DNA from: Aquabacterium lacunae
GTDB taxonomy: Bacteria > Pseudomonadota > Gammaproteobacteria > Burkholderiales > Burkholderiaceae_C
Reading direction: 5' to 3'
Length of the DNA stretch: 64,000 bases
Assembly: GCF_004310865.1 (NCBI RefSeq)
Contig: NZ_SIXI01000005.1
Location: 248,001-312,000, forward strand
Made by a program: the position numbers and the translations under genes. The notes below the pieces were generated by a model. The model was not told the DNA's origin. It was given only the letters and a program-made list of their open reading frames with translations, and did not search any database. This document shows positions 56,330 to 64,000 of this stretch, one piece after another. The first letter of the stretch is position 1; every line of letters begins with the position of its first letter.

Positions 56330-58224
56330 GCGGCGGGCGGTTGAGTGCTCTGTGGCGCCGGCTGCGCGGCTCGCGCAAGCAGGCGGCTGCACCCATGCCC
56401 GCGGTGCGATATGGCTCCAGCCCACTGCTGGCGGCCAAGACGCCCACCTGGCGCCTGCGCCTGCTCACTGGCGCCCTGGGGCTGGCCTTTGCTGTGCTGC
56501 TGGGCCGTGCGGCCTGGATCCAGATCATTCACAACGACTTCTACCTGAAGCAGGGCGCGAACCGCTACGAACGCCGCATCGAGTTGCCGGCCAACCGTGG
56601 CCGCATCCTCGACCGCAACGGTGAGTTGCTGGCCTCCAGCGTGCCTGCGCCGTCGCTGTGGGCCATTCCGAAGGACTTCCAGGCCACCCGCGAGCAGACC
56701 CGCGAACTGGCGCGGCTGCTCAACATGAGCCCGCAGGAGCTGGCCAAGCGCCTGGACGACAACCCCAACTTCGTGTGGCTGCGACGCCAGGTGGCAGATG
56801 ACGTGGCTGCGCAGGTCAAGGCGCTGAAGGTCAAGGGGGTGCATGCCCTCAAAGAGTCGCGGCGGCAGTACCCGGAAGGCGAGGCTGCGGCGCACATCGT
56901 CGGCTTCACGAACATCGAAGACAAGGGCCAGGAGGGCATCGAGCTGGCTTATGACCGCGATCTGTCGGGGCACGATGGACGCCGTCAGGTCATCAAGGAC
57001 CGCCTGGGCAATGTGGTCGAGAACGTGGGTGACACCGTGCCGGCCATGGATGGCCGCGAAATCCACCTGTCCATCGACGCCAAGATCCAGGCCAACGCTT
57101 ACCAGCGCATTCGCGATGCCGTGGCTCAACACAAGGCCAAGGCAGGCAGCGTGGTGGTGCTCGACGCCGTGACAGGTGAGGTGCTGGCCCTGGCCAATTT
57201 CCCCAGCTACACGCCCAGTGACCGTCGCAACCTGACCGGTGCGCAATTGCGCAACCGTGCTTTGACCGACACCTTCGAGCCCGGCTCCACCATGAAGCCG
57301 CTGATTGCCGGGTGGGCCCTGGAAAGCGGGCGTGTCAAACCCGACTCCATTGTCCCGACCTACCCGGGCAAGCTGCAGCTGGATGGTTCCACCATTTCCG
57401 ACTCGCACCCGCACGGAGACTTGACCGTCGAAGAGGTGATCCAGAAGTCCAGCAACGTGGGCACCGTCAAGCTGGCCATGCAGATGCAGCCCAAGGAGAT
57501 GTGGGAGCTCTACTCGGCCGTCGGCCTGGGCCACAAGCCGCAGCTGGGCTTTCCGGGGGTGGTGACTGGGCGCCTGCGCCCGCACAAGAGCTGGCGTCGC
57601 ATCGAGCAGGCCACCATGAGTTATGGCTATGGTCTGTCGGCCAGCCTCTTCCAGCTGGCGCAGGCCTACACGGTGTTTGCCCGTGACGGCGAGTTGGTGC
57701 CAGTGACTCTGCTCAAGCGGGAGTTTCCCAGTGAAGCCCCCGCCGAAGCCATGCACCAGCAGGTGGCTTACAAGGGCGCTGTGGGCATGGCCCAGGGCAT
57801 GAAAGGACCGGTGCCCGTGCCAGGTACCCGTGTGTTCTCGCCCGACACGGCACGCGCCGTGCGCAAGATGCTCAACATGGTCTGCAGCCCGGAAGGCACC
57901 GCGCCGCAGGCGCAGACCGTGGGCTACAGCGTGGGCGGCAAGACCGGCACCGCCCACAAGCAGGAAGGCCGCGGTTACGCGGGCAACAAGTACCGCTCGT
58001 GGTTCGTGGGCATCGCGCCCATCAGCAACCCGCGCATCGTGGTGGCCGTGATGGTCGACGAGCCCAGCAACGGTGTGTATTACGGGGGGGCTGTGGCGGC
58101 GCCCGTGTTCAGCCAGGTGGTGCAGCAGACCCTGTCACGCCTGGGTGTGATGCCTGACATGGAAGTGCAGCCGCGCATCGTGGCACAGCAAGGCGCCGCG
58201 GTGGCCGTGGAGGAGAGCTTCTGA
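56326..58224 (+). CDS. ftsI: Peptidoglycan transpeptidase FtsI (PBP3)
   Basis: 632 residues, GTG start. One membrane helix (about 45-65), the PBP dimer domain starting at RGRILDRNGELLA, and the transpeptidase domain with the SxxK motif PGSTMKP, the SxN motif SSNVG and KTGTAH. It cross-links septal peptidoglycan. It overlaps ftsL and shares the TGATG junction with murE. Confidence 0.98.
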   Translation: MSGGRLSALWRRLRGSRKQAAAPMPAVRYGSSPLLAAKTPTWRLRLLTGALGLAFAVLLGRAAWIQIIHNDFYLKQGANRYERRIELPANRGRILDRNGELLASSVPAPSLWAIPKDFQATREQTRELARLLNMSPQELAKRLDDNPNFVWLRRQVADDVAAQVKALKVKGVHALKESRRQYPEGEAAAHIVGFTNIEDKGQEGIELAYDRDLSGHDGRRQVIKDRLGNVVENVGDTVPAMDGREIHLSIDAKIQANAYQRIRDAVAQHKAKAGSVVVLDAVTGEVLALANFPSYTPSDRRNLTGAQLRNRALTDTFEPGSTMKPLIAGWALESGRVKPDSIVPTYPGKLQLDGSTISDSHPHGDLTVEEVIQKSSNVGTVKLAMQMQPKEMWELYSAVGLGHKPQLGFPGVVTGRLRPHKSWRRIEQATMSYGYGLSASLFQLAQAYTVFARDGELVPVTLLKREFPSEAPAEAMHQQVAYKGAVGMAQGMKGPVPVPGTRVFSPDTARAVRKMLNMVCSPEGTAPQAQTVGYSVGGKTGTAHKQEGRGYAGNKYRSWFVGIAPISNPRIVVAVMVDEPSNGVYYGGAVAAPVFSQVVQQTLSRLGVMPDMEVQPRIVAQQGAAVAVEESF

Positions 58225-59780
58225 TGGCCCTGCACACACTGAACCATGTGGTCGATGTGCTGGCCTGGCTGCAGCAGCAGGCAGTGCAGGCCCTCACGGT
58301 CGACAGCCGGCAGGTGCCTGCTCTGGCCGCCTCTGGCCGCACGGCCTTTGTGGCCTGGCCCGGTGCCGCACGTGACGGTCGCGCTTTCGTGGCACAAGCC
58401 TTGAGCGATGGCGCCTGTGCCTGCCTGGTCGAGGCCGAAGGCGTGCAGGCTTTTGCGTTCGACGACGCCCGCATCGTGGCCGTGCCCAACCTCAAGGCCT
58501 TGCTGGCCGAGATCGCGCATGGCTTCTACGGCCTGCCCAGCCAGCAACTGAGCGTGGTGGCCGTGACCGGCACCAACGGCAAGACCTCCACGTCGTGGTG
58601 GACAGCCCAGGCCCTCAGTGCCCTGGGGCAACCGTGTGGTGTCATCGGCACCCTGGGCGTGGGTGAGCCCGGCAGTGGTGCTTTCGTGCCCACCGGCCTG
58701 ACCACGCCCGACCCGGTCACCCTGCATGCCACCTTCCGTCAGTTTCTGAACCAGGGCCTGAAGGCTGCGGCCATCGAGGCCTCCAGCATCGGCATCGAAG
58801 AAAAGCGTCTGGACGCCACGCACATCCGTGTGGCGCAGTTCACCAACTTCACGCAGGACCACCTCGACTACCACGGCAGCATGCAGGCCTACTGGGAAGC
58901 CAAAGAGGCGCTGTTCCACTGGCCCAGCCTGCAGGCCGCCGTGGTCAATGTCGATGACCTGCGCGGTGAATCGCTGGTGCCTCTGTGCACTCAGCGGGGC
59001 CTGGACGTGTGGTCATATGCCCTGATGGCGCCTGCACGCCTGCGCGCCGAGGCGGTGCGCTTCCACGCGCAGGGCATGGGTCTGCGCCTGATCGAACGCA
59101 GTGCCGACCTGCAGCAGGTGCTCGACGAAGTCGACCTCGACACCCGCCTGATTGGCGAGTTCAATGCGGCCAACCTGCTGGCCGTGGTGGGCGCCTTGCG
59201 TGCACTGGGTCATCCGCTGCGCGACATCGCCCGTGTGTGCGAGCATTTGAGCAGCGTGCCCGGCCGCATGCAGCAGGTGCATGTGGACGAGGTGGGTGCC
59301 GAACGCCTGCCCCTGGTGGTGGTCGACTATGCCCACACGCCCGATGCCGTGCTCCAGGCCTTGCGGGCGTTGCGCTCCATCACCGAAGCCCGCGGCGGCC
59401 GCCTGTGGTGCGTCTTGGGCTGCGGTGGCAACCGCGACCCGATCAAGCGCCCGCTCATGGGCGCCATGGCCGATCAGCATGCCGATGAAGTCGTCCTGAC
59501 CAGCGACAACCCCCGCCATGAATCCCCGGCGCTGATCCTGTCGCAGATGCTGACCGGCATCACCCGCACCGACCGCATCGCCGTGATCGAGAACCGTCAC
59601 GAGGCCATTGCCCATGCCGTGATGCAGGCCGACCCGCGTGACCTGGTGCTGCTTGCTGGCAAGGGCCACGAAGCCACCCAGGAAGTGGCCGGCGTGAAGA
59701 CGCCGTTTTCCGATGTCGAGGAATCCATGGCTGCCTTGCGCCAGCGCATGAACACCCAGCACCTGAAGGGGCCCCAATGA
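58224..59780 (+). CDS. murE: UDP-MurNAc-L-Ala-D-Glu:meso-DAP ligase
   Basis: 518 residues. ATP loop TGTNGKTST, central domain with the carbamylated-lysine region AAIEASSIG, DHLDYHG, and C-terminal DNPRHE, which is the motif for meso-diaminopimelate selection. The cell wall is therefore of the usual Gram-negative DAP type. It overlaps murF by 4 bases. Confidence 0.97.
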   Translation: MALHTLNHVVDVLAWLQQQAVQALTVDSRQVPALAASGRTAFVAWPGAARDGRAFVAQALSDGACACLVEAEGVQAFAFDDARIVAVPNLKALLAEIAHGFYGLPSQQLSVVAVTGTNGKTSTSWWTAQALSALGQPCGVIGTLGVGEPGSGAFVPTGLTTPDPVTLHATFRQFLNQGLKAAAIEASSIGIEEKRLDATHIRVAQFTNFTQDHLDYHGSMQAYWEAKEALFHWPSLQAAVVNVDDLRGESLVPLCTQRGLDVWSYALMAPARLRAEAVRFHAQGMGLRLIERSADLQQVLDEVDLDTRLIGEFNAANLLAVVGALRALGHPLRDIARVCEHLSSVPGRMQQVHVDEVGAERLPLVVVDYAHTPDAVLQALRALRSITEARGGRLWCVLGCGGNRDPIKRPLMGAMADQHADEVVLTSDNPRHESPALILSQMLTGITRTDRIAVIENRHEAIAHAVMQADPRDLVLLAGKGHEATQEVAGVKTPFSDVEESMAALRQRMNTQHLKGPQ

Positions 59781-61216
59781 CCGCTGCCCCCATGATGACC
59801 TTGGGCTTGGCCCATCAACTGCTGCCCGGCTCGGTGCTGGTGGGTGACCCCGCCACCCCGCTGTGGCGTGTGCACACCGACACGCGCACCTTGCAGGCCG
59901 GTGACTTCTTCGTGGCCTTGCGCGGCGAGCGTTTCGACGCGCATGACTTCCTGCCCCAGGCGCAAGCTTCGGGTGCCGTGGCTGTGCTGGCCCAGCGGGG
60001 CGTGGCCGAATGCGGTCTGCCAGGGCTGGAAGTCAGTGACACCCGTGCCGCCCTGGGCCGCCTGGCGGCCGGTTGGCGCAGCCGCTTTCACATGCCGCTG
60101 GTCGGTATCACCGGCAGCAACGGCAAGACCACCGTCACACAGATGGTGGCCAGCATCCTGCGCGCCTGGATGGCGCAAGGCCCGGGCGAGCAGGCTGCGT
60201 TGGCCACCCAGGGCAATTTCAACAACGACATTGGTGTGCCGCTCACCCTGCTGCGCCTGCGCGAAGGCGTGCACCAGTGCGCTGTGGTCGAGCTGGGCAT
60301 GAACCACCCTGGCGAGATCGAGCAGCTGGCCGCCCTGGCCGCGCCCACCGTGGCCCTGGTGAACAACGCCCAGCGCGAGCACCAGGAGTTCATGCACACG
60401 GTGGAAGCCGTGGCGCGTGAAAACGGGGCCGTGCTCAGCAGCCTGCTGCGCAATGGCGTGGCCGTGTTCCCGGCCGACGACGCTGAGCACACGCCCATCT
60501 GGCGAGAGCTGTCGGCAGGCCGTCGTGTGATCGACTTCGCGCTGAACGATGCGCCTGCCGCCGTGACCGGCTCGGCCCAATGGGTCGACGCTGCCGCACA
60601 GCCGCACTGGGCCATGGCCCTGCGCACCCCGGCCGGAGAGGCCTCCGTTCGCCTGGCCATGGCCGGTGAACACAATGTGCGCAACGCCCTGGCCTCGACC
60701 GCCGCGGCGCTGGGGGCTGGCGCCCCCCTGTCGGCCGTGGTGGCGGGGCTGGAAGCCTTCGTGCCCGTCAAGGGCCGTTCGGCCCTGCTCACCGTCGAGC
60801 GTCCGCAAGGTCGTCTCACCCTGGTCGACGACAGCTACAACGCCAACCCCGATTCCGTGCGTGCCGCCATCGACATGCTGGCCGGCCTGCCGGGCCCGCG
60901 CTGGCTGGTGCTGGGCGACATGGGCGAGGTCGGCACCCAGGGCCCTGCTTTCCACGAAGAAGTCGGGCGCCATGCCGTGGCCCGTGGCATCGACCACGTC
61001 TGGACCGCGGGCAGCCTGTGCCGTCACACCGCCAGCGCGGTCGGCGCGCAGGCCCTCTCATTCGAATCGGCCGCCGACATCGTCGCGGCCCTGCAGTCGC
61101 ACAGCCCCGCAGCGCCCGCCGTGGCCTCGGTGCTGGTCAAAGGATCCCGTTTCATGAAGATGGAAACCGTCGTGGCCGCCCTGCTGGCCCAAGCCGGAGG
61201 TGCCCATGCTGCTTAG
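59777..61216 (+). CDS. murF: UDP-MurNAc-tripeptide:D-Ala-D-Ala ligase
   Basis: 479 residues. [24 protein letters not shown] in the N-terminal domain, ATP loop [34 protein letters not shown] and [10 protein letters not shown] are diagnostic of MurF, which adds D-Ala-D-Ala. It overlaps mraY by 11 bases. Confidence 0.98.
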   Translation: MTAAPMMTLGLAHQLLPGSVLVGDPATPLWRVHTDTRTLQAGDFFVALRGERFDAHDFLPQAQASGAVAVLAQRGVAECGLPGLEVSDTRAALGRLAAGWRSRFHMPLVGITGSNGKTTVTQMVASILRAWMAQGPGEQAALATQGNFNNDIGVPLTLLRLREGVHQCAVVELGMNHPGEIEQLAALAAPTVALVNNAQREHQEFMHTVEAVARENGAVLSSLLRNGVAVFPADDAEHTPIWRELSAGRRVIDFALNDAPAAVTGSAQWVDAAAQPHWAMALRTPAGEASVRLAMAGEHNVRNALASTAAALGAGAPLSAVVAGLEAFVPVKGRSALLTVERPQGRLTLVDDSYNANPDSVRAAIDMLAGLPGPRWLVLGDMGEVGTQGPAFHEEVGRHAVARGIDHVWTAGSLCRHTASAVGAQALSFESAADIVAALQSHSPAAPAVASVLVKGSRFMKMETVVAALLAQAGGAHAA

Positions 61217-62384
61217 TCTGGCCGCCTGGTTGCAGGCCCTGAACCCCGACTGGGGCTTCTTGCGCGTCTTCCAGTACCTCACCTTCCGTGCCGTGATGGC
61301 CGCCATGACGGCGCTGCTGATCGGCCTGGCCCTGGGGCCGCTGGTGATCCGCAAGCTCACCGAACTCAAGATCGGCCAGCCGATCCGCGAGTACGGCATG
61401 CAGAGCCACCTGACCAAGCGTGGCACACCCACCATGGGTGGCGCGCTGATCCTGATGTCGATCGGTCTGTCGACCCTGTTGTGGTTCGACTGGTCGAACC
61501 GCTTCGTGTGGATCGTCATGATCGTGACCATGGGCTTCGGTGCCATTGGCTGGGCCGACGACTGGCGCAAGGTGGTCAAGAAGGACCCCGAGGGCATGCC
61601 TTCGCGCGAGAAGTACATGTGGCAGTCGCTGATCGGCGTGATCGCGGCCATCTACCTGGCCTTCAGCGTGTCCGAGACCAGCTACTTCAAGGTGATGGAG
61701 CTGTTCTTCGACTGGGTGGCTTCGGGCTTCGCGAAAGACCTGCCGCCCAAGGCCGACCTGATCGTGCCCTTCTTCAAGACCATCAGCTACCCGCTGGGTG
61801 TGTGGGGCTTCATGGCCCTGACCTACGTGGTCATCGTGGGCACCAGCAATGCCGTGAACCTGACCGACGGCCTGGATGGCCTGGCCATCATGCCCGTGGT
61901 CATGGTGGGCTCGGCCCTGGGCATCTTCTGCTACGTGACCGGCAACTCGGTGTTCGCCAAGTACCTGCTGCTGCCGCACATCCCGGGGGCCGGCGAGTTG
62001 CTGGTGTTCTGCGCGGCCATGGCCGGTGCGGGGCTGGCCTTCCTGTGGTTCAACGCCTACCCGGCCCAGGTGTTCATGGGCGACGTGGGCGCGCTGGCCC
62101 TGGGCGGTGCCCTGGGCACCATCGCCGTGATCGTGCGCCAGGAGATCGTCCTGGCCGTCATGGGCGGCGTGTTCGTGCTCGAAGCCCTGTCGGTCATGGT
62201 GCAGGTCAGCTACTTCAAGTACACCAAGAAGAAGTACGGCGAAGGCCGTCGCATCTTGCTGATGGCGCCGCTGCACCACCACTTCGAAAAATCGGGCTGG
62301 AAGGAAACGCAGGTCGTCGTGCGCTTCTGGATCATCACCATGCTGCTGTGCCTGGCTGGCCTGAGCACCCTCAAGCTGCGCTGA
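61206..62384 (+). CDS. mraY: Phospho-MurNAc-pentapeptide transferase
   Basis: 392 residues, about ten membrane helices. MraY transfers phospho-MurNAc-pentapeptide to undecaprenyl phosphate (lipid I). Motifs: [39 protein letters not shown] and [16 protein letters not shown] at 61206 is chosen over an in-frame GTG at 61200; both overlap the end of murF. Confidence 0.98.
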   Translation: MLLSLAAWLQALNPDWGFLRVFQYLTFRAVMAAMTALLIGLALGPLVIRKLTELKIGQPIREYGMQSHLTKRGTPTMGGALILMSIGLSTLLWFDWSNRFVWIVMIVTMGFGAIGWADDWRKVVKKDPEGMPSREKYMWQSLIGVIAAIYLAFSVSETSYFKVMELFFDWVASGFAKDLPPKADLIVPFFKTISYPLGVWGFMALTYVVIVGTSNAVNLTDGLDGLAIMPVVMVGSALGIFCYVTGNSVFAKYLLLPHIPGAGELLVFCAAMAGAGLAFLWFNAYPAQVFMGDVGALALGGALGTIAVIVRQEIVLAVMGGVFVLEALSVMVQVSYFKYTKKKYGEGRRILLMAPLHHHFEKSGWKETQVVVRFWIITMLLCLAGLSTLKLR

Positions 62385-62400
62385 CCGCCCCGTTCACACC

Positions 62401-64000
62401 ATGCTGCATCTGAACCAACTCACCGTGCTGATCCTGGGTCTGGGTGACTCCGGCTTGGCCATGGCGCGCTGGTGTGCGCGCTGTGGTGCCACGGTGCGTG
62501 TGGCCGACACGCGCGCCAACCCGCCGCAAGCGCCTCGCCTGGTCGCCGACGTGCCGGGCGCGTCGCTGCACCATGGGCTCAGTCCCGAACTGCTCGAGGG
62601 CGTGAACATCGTGCTCAAGAGCCCGGGCCTGATGCCGGGCGATGCCGCCGTGGCGCCCTTGCTGGCCGCCTGCGACGAGCGCGGCATTCCGGTGCGCGGC
62701 GAGCTGGCCCTGTTTGCTTCGGCCCTGGCCGACCTGAAAGCCACGCGCGGTTATGCACCCCACGTGCTGGCCATCACGGGCACCAACGGGAAGACCACCA
62801 CCACCTCGCTGACGGCGATGCTGGTCGAGCGCTGCGGCAAGCGCGTGGGCTTGGCCGGCAACATCGGCCCGACGCTGCTGGACACCCTGAGCCAGGCGCT
62901 GGACCAGGAGCCGGAGCTAGCCGAGACCGAACCTGTGCCTGTGGCCGAACCCGCGGCTGAAGAGGCGACAGATGTCGTGGCCACGGATGAAGCGGCCTCG
63001 GCAGAGGCGATCCCTGAAGAAGCGCTCACCGAAGAGTCTGTTCAACAAGCACCTTTGTCCGACGACGAAGACGCGCCAGCCGTCGTCCTGGCCCCACCCC
63101 CGCCAGCGGCCCCGGAGTTCCAGGTGCTGCCCGAGGTGTGGGTGCTCGAGCTGTCCAGCTTCCAGCTCGACGGCGTCAGCAACTTCGAGCCCAGCGCTTC
63201 GGTCGTGCTCAACATCACCCAGGATCACCTCGACTGGCACGGTTCGATGCACGCCTACGCCGAGGCCAAGGCCCGCATCTACGGCAAGCAGGCCGTCATG
63301 GTCATCAACCGCGACGAGCCCCTGGTCGAAGCCATGGTGCCCGCGCCCGAGGTGGTGAAATCGGGGGTGCGAGGCCGCCCGGCCCGCGTGGTCGAACGCC
63401 AGGTGGTGCGCTTCGGGCTTGACGCGCCCAGGCGCCCGGGTGATTTCGGCCTGGTCGAAGAAGCCGGCATGGCCTGGCTGGTTCGCGCCCGCGAAAGCGA
63501 TCCGACCCTCAAGCTCAAGAAGGGCGAGACCGAAGACATCGTGCTGCAGCGCCTGATGCCCGCCGATGCGCTGCGCATCCGCGGCCGCCACAACGCATCG
63601 AACGCATTGGCCGCGCTGTCGCTGACCACGGCCATCGGCCTGCCGCTGGCGCCCATGCTGCACGGCCTGCGCGAATACCGCGGCGAGCCGCACCGCGTCG
63701 AGCTGGTCACCACCGTGGGCGGTGTCGACGCCATCGACGACAGCAAGGGCACCAACGTGGGCGCCACCGTGGCCGCCCTGCTGGGCCTGGGTGCCGACCT
63801 GTCGCCCGGCAAGCTGGTCATCATCCTGGGCGGCGACGGCAAGGGCCAGGCCTTCGAGCCGCTGGCCGAGCCGGTCAGCCGCTTTGCGCGCGCCGTGGCC
63901 CTGATCGGCCGTGACGCGGGCCCCATCGAACTGGCCTTGAACGGCAGTGGTCGCCTCAGCGACCCCATGGGGGGGGGCATTCCCATGCAGCGCCATGACA
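62401..64000 (+). CDS. murD: UDP-MurNAc-L-Ala:D-Glu ligase, cut by window end
   Basis: 533 residues visible with no stop; the rest lies beyond the window. N-terminal [18 protein letters not shown] loop [11 protein letters not shown] (125-135), [42 protein letters not shown], and [11 protein letters not shown] followed by ILGGDGKGQ are all typical of MurD. Between AGNIGPTLL and WVLELSSF, where the family has about 20 residues, there is a long Glu/Ala/Pro/Val-rich segment (about 169-240). The gene begins 16 bases after mraY. A run of nine G residues occurs near the right edge (63969-63977). Confidence 0.96.
   Translation, partial: MLHLNQLTVLILGLGDSGLAMARWCARCGATVRVADTRANPPQAPRLVADVPGASLHHGLSPELLEGVNIVLKSPGLMPGDAAVAPLLAACDERGIPVRGELALFASALADLKATRGYAPHVLAITGTNGKTTTTSLTAMLVERCGKRVGLAGNIGPTLLDTLSQALDQEPELAETEPVPVAEPAAEEATDVVATDEAASAEAIPEEALTEESVQQAPLSDDEDAPAVVLAPPPPAAPEFQVLPEVWVLELSSFQLDGVSNFEPSASVVLNITQDHLDWHGSMHAYAEAKARIYGKQAVMVINRDEPLVEAMVPAPEVVKSGVRGRPARVVERQVVRFGLDAPRRPGDFGLVEEAGMAWLVRARESDPTLKLKKGETEDIVLQRLMPADALRIRGRHNASNALAALSLTTAIGLPLAPMLHGLREYRGEPHRVELVTTVGGVDAIDDSKGTNVGATVAALLGLGADLSPGKLVIILGGDGKGQAFEPLAEPVSRFARAVALIGRDAGPIELALNGSGRLSDPMGGGIPMQRHD
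62905..63120 (+). other. Acidic low-complexity insertion within murD
   Basis: About 72 codons encoding a Glu/Asp/Ala/Pro/Val-rich, probably disordered segment (for example [17 protein letters not shown] and [10 protein letters not shown]), ending in a Pro/Ala run. It sits in the central ATPase domain between the GNIG and LELSSFQL motifs and keeps the frame. Its codon use is a little less GC-biased than that of the surrounding gene. Confidence 0.8.

Overview
The window is GC-rich bacterial chromosome with dense genes, short intergenic gaps and many 1 to 4 base start/stop overlaps. Gene content points to a betaproteobacterium of the order Burkholderiales (Comamonadaceae/Sphaerotilaceae-like): a GTP-type PEP carboxykinase, a fused ThiD-ThiE protein behind a TPP riboswitch, a complete front half of the dcw cell-wall cluster, ESPR-bearing type V secreted proteins, and DAP-type MurE. 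The genus cannot be fixed from the sequence alone. I saw no rRNA, tRNA, CRISPR array, insertion sequence or prophage. Bases 1-82 hold only a short inverted repeat and no gene I can support.

Layout. 83-2605: a MOSC protein and a ModB/ModC pair whose ATPase has lost most catalytic motifs. 2606-2959: regulatory region with a perfect CRP-type palindrome. 2960-4816: pckG. 4916-9971: a chromosomal MksFEB-like condensin operon without the nuclease subunit. 10024-15852: HAF-repeat secreted protein, a degenerate HD-GYP protein, a pectinacetylesterase-family enzyme, a chemoreceptor and a stand-alone secreted Cache protein. 16107-20944: single-chain biotin-dependent acyl-CoA carboxylase, ParB-like protein, hotdog protein. 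21092-23036: GDSL lipoprotein and OmpW porin.

23061-44907 is the accessory, cell-surface part: a CLCA-like metalloprotease with a JDVT-CTERM-like sorting tail plus its CPBP/MrtJ-type protease, a very large two-partner-secretion adhesin with its TpsB pore, a 7TM-DISM histidine kinase with an OmpR-type regulator, bioB, an SRPBCC protein, an AMP-ligase and a classical autotransporter. Four promoters here (CLCA-like gene, tpsB, response regulator, autotransporter) carry the same three-unit, 10-bp-phased direct repeat in the same orientation. I propose that the local two-component system controls this set of surface proteins, including itself. This is the most interesting signal in the window.

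45016-51142: the thiCOSG-thiD/E operon with promoter and TPP riboswitch. 51155-54231: a small putative secreted protein, a fatty-acid desaturase divergent from an AraC regulator, and a small membrane protein. 54496-64000: MraZ operator and the dcw cluster mraZ-rsmH-ftsL-ftsI-murE-murF-mraY-murD, with murD cut by the window end and carrying an unusual acidic insertion.
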